DNA of 64,000 bases from Larix kaempferi (Eukaryota; Streptophyta; Pinopsida; Pinales; Pinaceae), in NCBI GenBank assembly GCA_027924585.1, contig BSBM01000096.1:5145501-5209500 (forward strand). The letters run 5' to 3'. A program made the position numbers and the translations under genes. Position 1 is the stretch's first letter, and the number at the start of each line of letters is the position of its first letter. Below, one piece after another: positions 45,210 through 56,700 of this stretch. The notes beneath the pieces are model-generated. The model made no database searches. It saw only the letters and a list, made by a program, of their open reading frames with translations, and had not been told where the DNA came from.

Positions 45210-48200
45210 TGTGACGTATCTTCTAAGCCATTTTTTTCTTCTGATCAAATATTCTAATAACTAAAATCATTTTCGGGAACATGAAAACTAGTTGTCAATA
45301 TAGTCTCCTTAGGTGTTATTCTGATTGTGTGTGCACTGTACTTCACTATTTATTATATTAATTTTCACACAAGTGTCAACACTTGACAACTCCTATAACC
45401 ATCATGGCGTAACCTACACATCAACATGTTAGTATACATAGACAACTCATATGCCAATAAAACACATAGCAACTATTTGCTAAAATAGTTGCGATCGTAT
45501 AAATTTATGTGCAACATTAATATTTCAATGAACAAACTATATCATAACTCTAATATGTTATTACTATGAAATATACACTTTCAAAGTTTCATGCGAATAC
45601 AAATATAGTGTAACATAGTTAGATGTTATAATCTACATTACTAACATATTAACTATGTATTAATAATATAGTATACTCTAGGATTTACCCTTGTAAGGAC
45701 CTAGGATTATATAGTATAACCTATGTGCTCTCATGTTCTCCATAAGGGAATCAAGCACATAACAACACTATTATATGGGAATGTAATGTAATATATATAA
45801 GGGTTGTGCGCATTACTAGGTCAACACATAGTCGAACCTAGGTCTTATGCGAAACCGTACTACACTTCTACGTATAAGTCAACTAAATCAATCATTTGGT
45901 AACGTCGTGATAGTCATAGGCCCACGTATATATTGTATGTTATTTTCTAACTATGCACTATTGTTAAAATGCACATAACGTATTAACACTGTGTGACTGT
46001 GCTAGACCCACGAATCTGCCACACAGAATTCAACGCATGAACCAATGTTTTAAACCCGTTGGGTTCCCTAGGTGAATTCCACGTTCGACGAAACGGTGTT
46101 CACCATTCAGCAATTTAAAACTCCTACTCATGTTCCAACGATCCCACCCTAACTATCACACGAGGCTGTCAACTCCAAAACCCACTGCATTTACCACCTT
46201 CTGCTAGTTAATAAATTCGAAGGTAATCGTTGACCGTTGATCACGATATGGGTCATTTAGTTGGGAAAAGTGATCACATAGGCACCGTTGGTTCCAGTAT
46301 AGTTGTTGGAGCCCATTCCTATGATGTACCAAGCCATTAGTGGAATGGTGCAACTGGTCTTAGAGGTAACCTCTTCCTCAAGCCAATACCACTGGGTTAA
46401 ACAAACCCTTGCTTCGTTCCGGGCTGCTCATTTATGTTGCGACTATTTCACCATAGAGCACCTCTGCTTTGAGTAGAGGGTTCACACCCGAACCAGGGAG
46501 AAGGTTCTCCCAACTGATTCTAAATAGGTTGTGAGGCTTCAAGCAACAATGTGCTAGTGCGTCCACGTAGAACATGTAAGAGATAGTTGTTTTACGCAAA
46601 GTTACTTCGTTTTACCTTATTTGTTTAGTTGTAAAATAAGGCTGTTGGGCTAACTTGTCGTGGTTCCTGTGTAGGAAAGATGCAACCATGATTTGTTCCT
46701 CGCGTCGGCCCTATCCCAAAGGCAAGTGGTTATAACGACCCATGCTTTCACCATCAAGTTTTTTACATTGACTTCTTACTATTCACAACTAACTTCTTGT
46801 TTACAAATTCGTAATGCAGGTGCAAAGGATCGCTGAGGTCGCGCTAGGTAAGACCACAGCTAGCTCCACAGATTAGAAAGGAAGAACAGTCTTCACTGGC
46901 CAGGTAACCCATCATCTCCTTGTCCCTCGGGTGAATGCTACCCCGATGATTAGGGATGGGTTACTTAAGACATTCAGTGTTATCTCCTTTCTGTAGCACG
47001 AAACAAAAAATGCCCTTGGATTTGTTCTCTTTTGTATACGACTGTGTTTATTTAGTTTGAGGGCTCACTACGGCCTGTAGGTGAATGTAATTATTATTAT
47101 GTTGAACGTGTACTGTGAAAAATACTTTATTAATCTGAAAAATGGTTGGTTCGACCATAATGTGTGTCGCCGGTTCTTCAAACTCTGTCTCGAACTAAGT
47201 TTCTCTTTTAAGTATAAAAATAGAGTTATCATAAAATAGATTTGCATTAATTTTTCTAATGCGAAATGATTATAGAGATGTATTACTGCGTAGTCGTGAA
47301 CCAATAGGTAACACAACCCTAGCTGGTAACAGTAATTTATACAGTGTTTAAACTATGAATGAATCATGTTAATGCTAGTTTTGTCCACCGTGTAGTGTTT
47401 AGTTTCACTAAACACAAAGGTCGAAGCCTCCACCAAAGTACTCGGGCTTCCATGCCTAGGGTTAAGGAACAAACACTTAAAAAGATAAAAACGAAAGACA
47501 TAGTAATCGTGTTGTTTGGGATCCAAAAGTTAAAGGTCAAAAATCGACCCTGGGAATTGACCTCCCATGCCGAAGATATAGGCATCAATAAACAAAGGAT
47601 AAAAACGAACTATGAGTCTTTCATCCCAATGATAATCATAATACAGTTTTGGATAGAAACTAAATTGATTTTCCATATGGAATAGATGGCATTTCAATAC
47701 AAATTTGATCGAAAACAAATTCGAATCCCATGCTGGAATTAAATGGCATGCATAAATAGAGTAGATAGCAACAAAATGTAACTTTGTCGAATATTGGAAA
47801 TTCCATTCAACTGTAGATATAAATTATTTATAATCACAGTGTTTGTTTACATGTAAAAAGAGAGAATAAAAGTTTAAATAATATAATGGCTTGACATGTT
47901 AACCTCACGGTTTACATGTTTGCCTCATTTCTACCATAAATATGTGAATCGTAATCTCTTTCAATAGTAGGATCTATTGAATAAAGACTTATTCTATTTA
48001 AATACATTCCATGTATCCATATAATATAACTTAAACAAAGATCATGCTATAATGCCTATCTCAGGCTTATATATCATTATTTATACCATATCTTTGTCTA
48101 ACTACTGTACAAAGAATGTGTTCATTCCCATAGCAAACATAAACTACAAATATTGAAAGTGTCTCCATTAGATCACAAATCTATACTATATTACAGAGAC

Positions 48201-48684
48201 ATAACAGCTATTTAGGATCCATACTCAAAGTTCAGTATAATAATATGTTCATGTTCAGATCTGGTAAAACAAACCTTTCAACAGTAAATCAAGAATATAC
48301 ATAAATAAACCCTAACCACTGTTTCATAAAAAGTACCACATAAATACAACATATAAACTTATCTGTATTCTGATGACCAGTGGAACCTAGCCACAAACCT
48401 CCCAGCCTTTGACCAGCAAGTTCTCCTTGATTCTAGGTCACTCCCGAGTTGAGTTCAAAGTCCCTCTAGTTTAGATTTTATATTTTAGCTTCCCTTAACT
48501 TGTTCCCCAAGTTATTTATAAAATTTCTGCTGCAGCAGACACCCCAACATCCAACTCAGTGCTCCCGAGCTCCAGGATGCTCTGGGGGATTTTAAGTGTC
48601 TTCCATTTAAGAGAATCAAATAGTCACAACATATTCAGAGTAATTGTAGTGCTCCTGCAAGCTTGGGGTAGTTCTCCTACTTGA
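45210..48684 (-). repeat. Chromovirus-like 5' LTR, distal end deleted
   Basis: Matches the 3' LTR from TGTGACGTATC at 45,210 to about 48,684, where similarity stops inside the word CTCCTACTTGAA. The last 475 bases or so of the LTR are missing. It contains 816 bases (47,107-47,922) with no counterpart in the 3' LTR. Confidence 0.85.
47107..47922. other. LTR-specific 816 bp segment
   Basis: Present only in the 5' LTR copy. Neither inverted termini nor a clear target duplication were found. In the other LTR the same place holds a short TAAAGACTT word that also occurs 60 bases further on (GAATAAAGACTTATTC), as expected if that LTR lost the segment and was patched with local filler. No coding content recognised. 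Confidence 0.5.
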
Positions 48685-49243
48685 ATAGGAGATGAAAGAA
48701 GAATGTTAGAGATGGGATCGCCGATGATAATGTGCATAAGGTTCATCTATGCCATAAGGGTGTGAAAATTCTAGGAAATAAGAGTTCTTAGAGAATGAGA
48801 GACCTCCTAAGAGGCATGGAATGGAAGAAAGTGAGAGTTCCGATGAGAACAATGATATCAAACCCCTGAAGTTGGGAGAAAGAAATAATCAAGGAGATGT
48901 GCATGAAGAGAAATTAAAGACTAATGGAGGTACTTGAATGATCATAAGAGAGACCGCACAACCGAATTTGAGATCCCCTAGACCCAACATTGTGAGAAGA
49001 TGCACACTAAAAGGTAACCCACTCTTCGGTCCAATCCCCTAGTGCTCTTTATCTAATCAAGAAGACCAATTGTTATTTGAGTTTGCATGGGAAGAAAGAA
49101 CCAAAGACTAACCATAGGTTAGAGAAATACAGGTTAGTTCGAAACATGGGATTAACCCAAATATACAAAGTTCAAGAAACAATAGTATTGTTCCCAATCT
49201 ATCAGTCACAAGTAGAAGTACTAATTCACCTATACCTAAAAGG

Positions 49244-50473
49244 ATGGCGATGACATCATATTCTACCTTGATATTTCCTGCGTTCCATGGGATGGGTAAA
49301 GATGACGCAGAACAACAATGATTTACCTACGAGGCAATATGGGTTGTGAAGAATATCATAGACGAGGCTACCAAGATCATGCATCTAGTGACCACGTTCA
49401 GAAACAAAGCTTTGACCTAGTATATGAAGTATAATACTGGTATTGTTGAAGGTTAGACCCAATCATTGGTTACGATAAAAATTGATATTATGAAGGAATT
49501 TCAGAAGCCAAAGTTTGAATCACAGTCTATTAACGAGATTAAGGAGATTAAGCAAAGAGTTGGAGAGTCCGTCTGGGACTATGACCAGTGGTTCAAGTTT
49601 TTGCTGGACTGACTGAGCTTTCAGATCCTAGATATACATTATTGGGAATGGTTCATTGTGGTTTTTCTATCACATATTAGAGTTCCACTAACACAATAGA
49701 AGGTGGAGACTCAGTTGGATTCCCTTGATATTGCAATAAGGCTAGACGAGAATCCTGGAAAGGAAGCATCGCTAGGAATGGCGTAGGTTTAGACGCAACT
49801 TGCTGCGCTAACCGTGCAACTACAACAACTTCCCACTAGTAAGGAAACTAGAAAAAGTGTATGGTGTAGCTTCTACAGAATGGAGGGCCATCACGAGAAT
49901 GAATTCCTAACACTGAATAATTATATAGGTACTGACGTGGCTATTCCTTTTCCCATGGTTTTGAATTCTAAGTGGTGCGATATCTATAGAATGTGGGGCC
50001 ACACACATCCCAATTTCCCAACATCGCATAAGTACTAGAGCTCTGCTCATGCACCACTATGTGAGTTCTACAAGTCTATTGGGCATGATGTGAACAAATG
50101 CCATGCTCTACAACTGATGAAAGAAAATATAGTGGACGCTTACTGGGTTCAAAGCACAGAATAAAATATACCACTTGATTTGACAGCACAGTAAGGAGTA
50201 GTGCATGGTGGGTTCCGAGTGCATGGAAGAGGCTATGGTGGTAGTGGAAGGCAATTAATTTTCTTTAACTGTGGAGAACCATGCCACTTGGAAAGATTTT
50301 TTACCAAGCCTCGTGCTTTATGTGCATATTTACATAACACATACCATTGGATAGAGGAATATCCATACTTGTTAAAGAAATTGGAGGATAATAAAGGTCA
50401 TTGTAACATGGTGACCTTTGAACCAAGGAGGGAACAATGGAAAGGATCCAACGCAAGTAAATATAGTGACTAA
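49244..50473 (+). pseudogene. Gypsy gag, decayed
   Basis: From the ATG at 49,244 (MAMTSYSTL) several frames must be combined: EAIWVVKNIIDEATKIMHLV, NEIKEIKQRVGESVWDYDQ and FQILDIHYWEWFIVVFLSHI are the typical retrotransposon Gag core. Later parts repeat a W-C-x-F/I-YR motif (VWCSFYRMEGH, KWCDIYRMWGH), a double zinc-binding-like module. Near 50,270 the knuckle NCGEPCHLERFF has lost its fourth Cys. Numerous stops. In an intact element this would form the capsid. Confidence 0.75.
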
Positions 50474-50606
50474 ATGAGGTGCTCAGACAGGTGAAGGTAT
50501 TCTTGGATACTGAAGTGCTGAATTACTAATAGAGAAGAAAGTTAATATTTCTACATAGCCTCCACCTAAGTTTCAAGAAAAGGACCAGCTATAGATCCTA
50601 CGCAAG

Positions 50607-50795
50607 GTGCAAAGAGCGATGGAGGAAGCCGTGCAACAAGAAGAAAACCTACACCAAGACAAGCTGCGCCGAGAAGATGAAATGCGCAGATTGCACGAAG
50701 AAGAGGATCATAGAAGAAGGATACACAAGGAAGAACTTCTGCACAACATGCACAATGAATACTTGAGGCACATCGTGCACCACGAAGCTATATAG
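50607..50795 (+). CDS. Charged coiled-coil frame between gag and protease
   Basis: Sixty-two codons, almost only Glu, Arg, His, Gln, Lys and Leu (RREDEMRRLHEEEDHRRR). A continuous charged helix is likely. It sits between gag and protease on the element's strand and is probably a linker part of the same polyprotein rather than a separate gene. No conserved domain recognised. Confidence 0.4.
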   Translation: MQRAMEEAVQQEENLHQDKLRREDEMRRLHEEEDHRRRIHKEELLHNMHNEYLRHIVHHEAI

Positions 50796-50963
50796 TGCAA
50801 AGAAGAATAGCCTAGAGGAATGCACAAGAGTCACTAGGAAGATCTAGTAAGTACCGTTCTACAAAATTGTATAGATATATTGAGTGATCCTCATGCTGTC
50901 AATAAAGTAACAAGTATGATTGCAATGTTACTTATGTCTGTTGAAGATGAATAACCTATTTCT

Positions 50964-51485
50964 ATGCCACTTCCTGAGAGGAATGCACACAGAGTGGGAA
51001 ATAAAAGAAGAACCATAAAGGCGTTCATGTTGTCCCTTGAATTGGGGGGATCTAAAATGAAATATGTAATGATTGACTTGGGGGAAGATGTGAACATACT
51101 TACTAATAAGACTTGGGAGTTGATTGGCAAGCCAAAGATGGTATGGTATCCAATACAACTCATACTAGCTAACCAGTCCAAGGTATTCCATATCGGATGA
51201 CTGACTAATGTGGAAGTAAACGCCGTTGGAGTAAAGACAATGGCATAGTTTGAAGTGACTGAAATACTGGAGGATATTGATGCCTACCCATTGTTGTTGG
51301 GGATATATTGGGCATTTGATAATAATTCTATTGTGAACCTAAAGCAAAGACACATGTCCTTTGAATCGAAGGAACTACACATGGTAGCTCTATTGGATGC
51401 AATAGAAGGAGAAATATATAGATCTTCAACATTTGGAACCACTTACAGGACGTACCAGAGCTACAGAAAGTGGATTAGTGCATAA
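50964..51485 (+). pseudogene. Gypsy aspartic protease, decayed
   Basis: The active-site region reads KYVMIDLGEDVNILTNKTWE (usual D-x-G-A; here D-L-G-E), followed by KPKMVWYPIQLILANQSK. After a TGA at about 51,198 a second block has EILEDIDAYPLLLGIYWAFDNN and QRHMSFESKELHMVA, the typical C-terminal half. The Asp is kept but the stop breaks the domain. It would process Gag in an intact element. Confidence 0.78.
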
Positions 51486-51658
51486 GAAGCTGGGACACAT
51501 TAGTGATATCGAAGAATTAGAGGTTGGTACATTTGTCTCAATTTTCCAAGAAAGAGGCCATGTCATAAATTAGTGTGTTGACCAAGAAAATCACATCAAG
51601 CAGAGAAGTTGCAAAGATTATTGTTGAGGCCCAGGAATAGACACATAAACATTTTGAC

Positions 51659-52268
51659 TGTTAAATTTTCAGTATTAAATCACAATACTATAGGATCTTT
51701 GCTGAGAGAATAACATCTACAGTATATCAATGCATGACAATCATAATATGACAAGCATCACAAGCATCACAAGAATCAAAAGCATAGAGACAAGAGACAC
51801 AGAGTTTCCGTGGGGAAAACCCTAAGGTGAAAAACCCCACAACTTCCTCAGAGATAGAGAGAGCAATGGCTCAACCAAAATACAACCAAATAATACAGAG
51901 ATAGTCTCCTAGCAGATGATCCTCCTCCTCCTCACTAGTGCGCCACTTTTCAGAGAGAGAGATAGATACTTTTCCGAGTGAGTAAAATAGAGATCTCCTA
52001 TCTCTATTTATACTCACCTTTTTGCCCAGTGACCTACTGGGGCCGACTTGTCTACTTGAGTACATCCACATTATATTATATATTAAATAGGGCCGACCCC
52101 ATAAGGTGGTCTAATAACCCATCGGCAAGTACACACACTTGCGACACTTGTCAATCCACATGACGACACTTCCTTATAGAGGAATAACACATCTCTTATA
52201 AGGGTACAATAAATATATATATATAATACACAGATGAAATACATTCCGAAGTTACATATACATCAACA
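51659..52268 (-). repeat. Complete Copia 3' LTR
   Basis: 610 bp; on the element strand starts TGTTGATGTATATG and ends AATTTAACA. TATA box (plus-strand CTATTTATA) at 52,004-52,012. U3 contains two AAGTGTCG words and the GGGTTATTAGACCACC/GGTCGGCC block shared with NA-1 and NA-2. No difference from the 5' LTR seen. Confidence 0.96.
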
Positions 52269-52277
52269 CTCCCTCTT
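52269..52277 (-). promoter_or_regulatory. Complete Copia polypurine tract
   Basis: Minus strand AAGAGGGAG directly before the 3' LTR TG; primes plus-strand DNA synthesis in this class of element. Same word as in NA-1 and NA-2. Confidence 0.9.
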
Positions 52278-52505
52278 AACTAGGAAGGTATTTCTCGACA
52301 CAGATCTGCTAGACAAGTCTTCTTCTCTGGATCATCGTCATCGATGCATCGTCATCGTCATCGTCACTGCTGCTGCTATCTCATCCAATCTCTGTCTCTA
52401 CTCGTCATAGGAAGTTCTACAGAGCCAGTCCTTTTTCATATTGGATGTAGGCCCACCACCTGCAGGTCTTCGTCATCACTGGCCATACTGTGGAATCCTC
52501 AGGAC
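52278..52505 (-). other. Complete Copia conserved 3' tail
   Basis: Non-coding block shared with NA-1 and NA-2 (GGGCCTACATCCAATATG, GGACTGGCTCTGTAGAAC and a GATGACGATG-rich stretch on the element strand). Lies between array B and the PPT. Confidence 0.7.
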
Positions 52506-52509
52506 TTTT

Positions 52510-53040
52510 ACGTGCGTCACAAAACCTCGAAAGAGCATTTGCCAGATGTCCCAGGGCACAGATTACATGCCATAGGCAAAACCTCGAAAGACCATCTGCA
52601 AATCTCCCAGGGCACAAATTATATGTGACCTCACCACAAAACCTCGCAAGAGCATCCCAGGACCGATTACGAGCACACAGCTCAACCTATCGGATCTCCC
52701 AGGGCACAAATTACATGTGGTCATGGCAAAACCTCGCAAGAGCATCCCAGGACTGATTACGAGCACACAACTCAACCTATCGGATCTCCCAGGGTACAAA
52801 TTACATGCCATAGGACAAAACCTCGAAAGAGCATCTGCCAGATATCCCAGGGCACAAATTACATGCCATAGGCAAAACCTCGAAAGACTATCTGCAGATC
52901 TCCCAGGGCACAAATTATATGTCCTCCCAAGCAAAACCTCGAAAGAGCATTTGCCAGATGTCCCAGGGCACAAATTACATGCCATAGGCAAAACCTCGAA
53001 AGACCATCTGCAAATCTCCCAGGGCACAAATTACATGCTT
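52510..53040 (-). repeat. Complete Copia array B
   Basis: Eight copies of a unit carrying CAAAACCTCG-AAGAGCAT (plus-strand reading). The words start near 52,521, 52,578, 52,638, 52,728, 52,817, 52,874, 52,934 and 52,990, so spacings are 57, 60, 90, 89, 57, 60 and 56-57 bases. Units share CCCAGGGCACAAATTACATG. The two long units hold GAGC-TGTGT-GCTC (52,671-52,683) and GAGT-TGTGT-GCTC (52,761-52,773) on the element strand. Open frames run through on both strands (154 codons sense, 112 antisense). Confidence 0.9.
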
Positions 53041-53068
53041 ATCTGCACAACCTGATCCACGACCACAT

Positions 53069-53649
53069 AGTATCAAACTGATACTCACCATACATCATCC
53101 TGATGTACCCATGATCATCCTGATCATCATCACTGCAACATCCTGCTGCATGTCATCTGGAGCAACATCCTGAAGCTCGTCATCTATGATCATCCTGATC
53201 ATCAATGCATCTACCTGATGCATACCAAGTATCTACCTGATACATATCATCATACATGATCCTCCTGGTCATCAATGCATCTACCTGATGCATACCAAGT
53301 ATCTACCTGATACAAATACAAATACATGATACATATCACCATACATGATCCATCTGATCATACAACGTATCCACCTGATACATACACAGATACATGGTCC
53401 AAGCATCCAACATGATGCATATACAAAATACATACACATGATACAACTGATCATATCCAGCATCTACATGATGCATACATACATACAAAAATGATCCAAC
53501 TGATCATATCCTGCATCCAACATGATGCGTACATACATACATAAATGATTCAACTGATCATATCCAGCATCCAACATGATGCGTACATACATACAAAAAT
53601 GATCCAACTGATCATATCCAGCAGAAACCAGAACATCATCCTGATGCTC
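53069..53649 (-). repeat. Complete Copia array A
   Basis: About twenty units; on the element strand each reads stem-AGGNN-stem closed by ATC/GAT. Clean units: AGTATC-AGTTT-GATACT (53,069-53,085), TACATC-AGGAT-GATGTA (53,091-53,107), ATGATC-AGGAT-GATCAT (53,111-53,127 and 53,186-53,202), ATGCATC-AGGTA-GATGCAT (53,205-53,223 and 53,275-53,293), GTATC-AGGTA-GATAC (53,229-53,243 and 53,299-53,313), ATGATC-AGTTG-GATCAT (53,599-53,615), GAGCATC-AGGAT-GATGTTC with a wobble (53,631-53,649). Units nearest pol tend to AGTTG or ATGTTG loops. It begins about 80 bases after the pol stop. Confidence 0.9.
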
Positions 53650-53729
53650 ATCATCCAGCGCTTACATCCACAGCCATGTGAAGGATCCTCCTTCCAACAT
53701 GCTTGGAATGGCTTCAGCAAATGTGTCCA

Positions 53730-56700
53730 TCACTTCTTCCTCGAAGTGTCCTCGATCTGAAGAACGCCAAGCCTCTCTCTGAAGTACTCGAACTTCACCC
53801 TGGCTAGTGGCTTCGTCAACACATCTGCAATCTGCTCGTCCGTCGCAACATACAGGAGCTTCACAGCTCCTCTCTGCACCATATCCCTGATGTAGTGATA
53901 TTTGATCTCTATGTGTTTCGACCTGTCATGAAACACTGGGTTCTCGGATAGCTTCACACAGCTCTGGTTATCATAGAAGATACCAGTAGCCTCCAACGGG
54001 AGATCAAATAACTCAGACAGTAGCTTCCGTAGCCATACTGCCTCACAACTAGCTGAACAGGCTGCAACATACTCTGCCTCAGCTGTACTCAATGCTACGC
54101 AGGACTGCTTCCTGCTAAACCAAGAGATCACACCTGATCCCATACTGAAGCAACACCCAGATGTGCTCTTCCTATCTGCAGCACTGCCAGCCCAATCTGA
54201 ATCAACATAACCCAGCAGGTTAAACTTTTGATTCGCCTCGTATCTGAGCCCATAATCCACTGTACCCTTCAGGTACCTCAGAACATGCTTTACAGCAACC
54301 AGGTGAACACTCCTTGGATCCGTCAGGAACTGGCTCAATGTGTTCACAACAAAGCAAATATCTGGTCTCGTGTTCGTCAGGTACATCAAGGACCCAATCA
54401 TCTGACGATACATAGAAACATCAACTGGCTCAGATGAAGCATCACAAAGAAGCTTCAGATTCGATGCCATAGGTGTGGCCATGGCCTTGCAATCCATCAT
54501 CCCAAATCTCTTCAGGATATCTACTGTGTACTTCCCTTGACCAAGGAAGATCCCACCTGCATTCTGCCACACCTCCATACCTAGGAAATAGTGCATCATT
54601 CCCAAATATTTCATATCGAATTCAGCTGCAAGCTTCCTCTTGGTATCTGCAATCATTCTGTCATCTCCTGTCACAAATAGGTCATCCACATATAGTAGTA
54701 GAATCACAGGATTCCCTTCCTCAACCTTGTAGTAAAGGTTGGAATCCGCTTTACTCTTGGTAAAGCCCAAACTAGATAGGAAATTGTCCATCCTACCATA
54801 CCAGGTTCTGGGAGCTTGCTTCAAGCCATACAAGGCTTTCTTCAATCTGCATACATAAAATTCCCTATCATGTATTTCAAAGCCGAGTGGCTGTTCCACA
54901 TATACTTCCTCTTCTACTACACCGTTCAGGAAAGCAGTCTTGACATCCATCTGGTGTATCTTCCATTTCATTGCTGTAGCCAGGGCAAGTACTGTTCTGA
55001 TGGAAGTATATCTGGCTACAGGTGCAAAGGTTTCTTCATAGTCTATTCCTTCCTTCTGAGAGAAACCACGAGCTACGAATCTTGCTTTATATTTTTCCAC
55101 ACTGCCATCTGCAGCATGCTTGATTTTGTAGATCCACTTGGAAGTCACAACAGACTTCCCTTTAGGTCTTGGGACAACATCCCAAACATCATTCTTCATA
55201 ATTGATTGGTATTCCTCAACCATAGCATCCTTCCATTCTTTCTTTTCTGCTGCCTCTTCATAACTGGAAGGCTCTTTGTTCATGATGTCACAGAGTAAAG
55301 CAACATAACTGGTGTGTGATCTGGTTCTCTTCTTTGCTCTGTGTTCTTCTTCTGGAATGCCAAATCTTTCTGCATCATGAATGAGCTCTCTAGCCCATGC
55401 AGGTTTCCTCTTGTGAGAGTTATCCTCACGGGGTGGATCTACAGGTTCTTGTGGATCTTCAAACTCACGAGCAGTTTCTGGAACTGCTTCAGTCATGGTA
55501 GTGTCCTGAAATCTTGTTTCCTTAGGTTCTTCATAAACTTCGGTAGGTGCCTTTCTTGATTTGATGAATGCTGAATTCTCATCAAATGTTACATCCCTGC
55601 TGACATCAATCTTCTTGAACCCTGGAAAATATATTCTGTAAGCCTTCGAGCTTTCACTATAACCCACAAAGATACCCTTCTTTCCTGAAGGATCTAGTTT
55701 AGTCCTCTTCTCCTTTGGGACATGAGTGTATACTGGACAACCAAATATTCTGAGATGGCTGACTTCAGGTTTCTTACCAGAAAAGACTTCTTCTGGTGTC
55801 TTGTTGTCCAATATCTTGTGGGGTGTTCTGTTCTGCACATATACAGCTGTTCTAGCTGCTTCTGCCCATAGATGCATAGGAAGATCCTGGTCATGCAACA
55901 TTGCCCTTGCTACTTCCATGATAGTTCTGTTCTTCCTTTCTACAACTCCATTCTGTTGAGGATTATAAGGAGCAGTCAACTCCCTCTTAATCCCTGAATC
56001 ACTGCAAAGCTTCTTGAAGTCATTTGAGGTGAATTCTCCACCATTGTCAGATCTGAATGTCTTGATTTTCTTGTCAGTTTGATTCTCCATCAAGGTTTTG
56101 AATTCCTTGAATTTATCAAGCACCTCATCTTTGCCCTTCAAGAAGTATACCCAAGTCTTCCTGGAGAAGTCATCAATGAATGATACATAGTAAACATACC
56201 CACTTAGGGAACTGGATGACATGGGGCCACATACATCTGAGTGGATGATTTCCAGGATGTCTTTTGCCTTGCTTTCACTGCTTGGGAAAGCCTTCTTAAT
56301 GTTCTTACCTTTTGCACATCCTTTGCAAACACCTTCATGTTTGGTCTTGATTTCAGGAAGACCTTCTACAGCCTTGCTTGCAATTGGAAGTGCTCTATAG
56401 TGCATGTGAGCAAGTCTCCTATGCCAAAGTTCACTTGGCTCCATGGATTCATGTATCATGGCATGTTCAGGTTGACCCTTTAGTTTATACAAGCCTCCCT
56501 CTTGCTCTCCAATCACTACTGCATCATCCATGGTCTTTCCCTTTGGCCACATTAGTACTTGGCCATCAACAAATGCAACTCTCATACCTTTTGCATCTAA
56601 AGCAGAGATGGAGAGTAAGTTCTTCTTGAGTCCATGTACATAGAGGACTTCCTTCATCTTCAGAGATTTTCCAGAATCTAGGTTGTAAGAAGCTTCACCA

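Larger units (their letters stand above)
30079..48684 (-). mobile_element. Chromovirus-like Gypsy element with LTRs over 3 kb
   Basis: Minus strand. 5' LTR is 48,684-45,210 (distal end missing), then PBS, gag, PR-RT, the NA-2 Copia insertion, rest of RT, RNase H, integrase with chromodomain-like tail, PPT and 3' LTR 33,243-30,079. The 5' LTR end homologous to 32,769-33,243 is gone at 48,684, where the Gag-PR element begins, so a deletion joined the two. The left target duplication would be AATAT (30,074-30,078), but the partner was lost. Element inactive: gag stop, frameshifts and the NA-2 insertion. Confidence 0.88.
48685..51658 (+). mobile_element. Decayed Gag-protease Gypsy element (left part)
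   Basis: Plus-strand order is untranslated leader, gag (49,244-50,473), a charged coiled-coil frame (50,607-50,795) and a retroviral-type protease (50,964-51,485), then a helical frame interrupted by the complete Copia insertion at 51,658 and resumed at 58,963. No RT or integrase was found, so it may be a Gag-PR-only non-autonomous element or have lost pol. The 5' LTR is missing at the deletion junction 48,684. Right part 58,966 to about 59,823. Confidence 0.7.

Noticed and set aside
51871-52163. Short proteins inside the Copia LTRs
   Set aside because: The same 60-66 codon frames occur in both LTRs because the LTRs are identical; they cross the TATA box and U3 repeats and have no coding pattern.
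52563-53027. Env-like or accessory protein gene between pol and PPT
   Set aside because: The sense frame consists of tandem units with no signal peptide or membrane segment and is not conserved in frame among the three copies; kept only as a finding about open frames.
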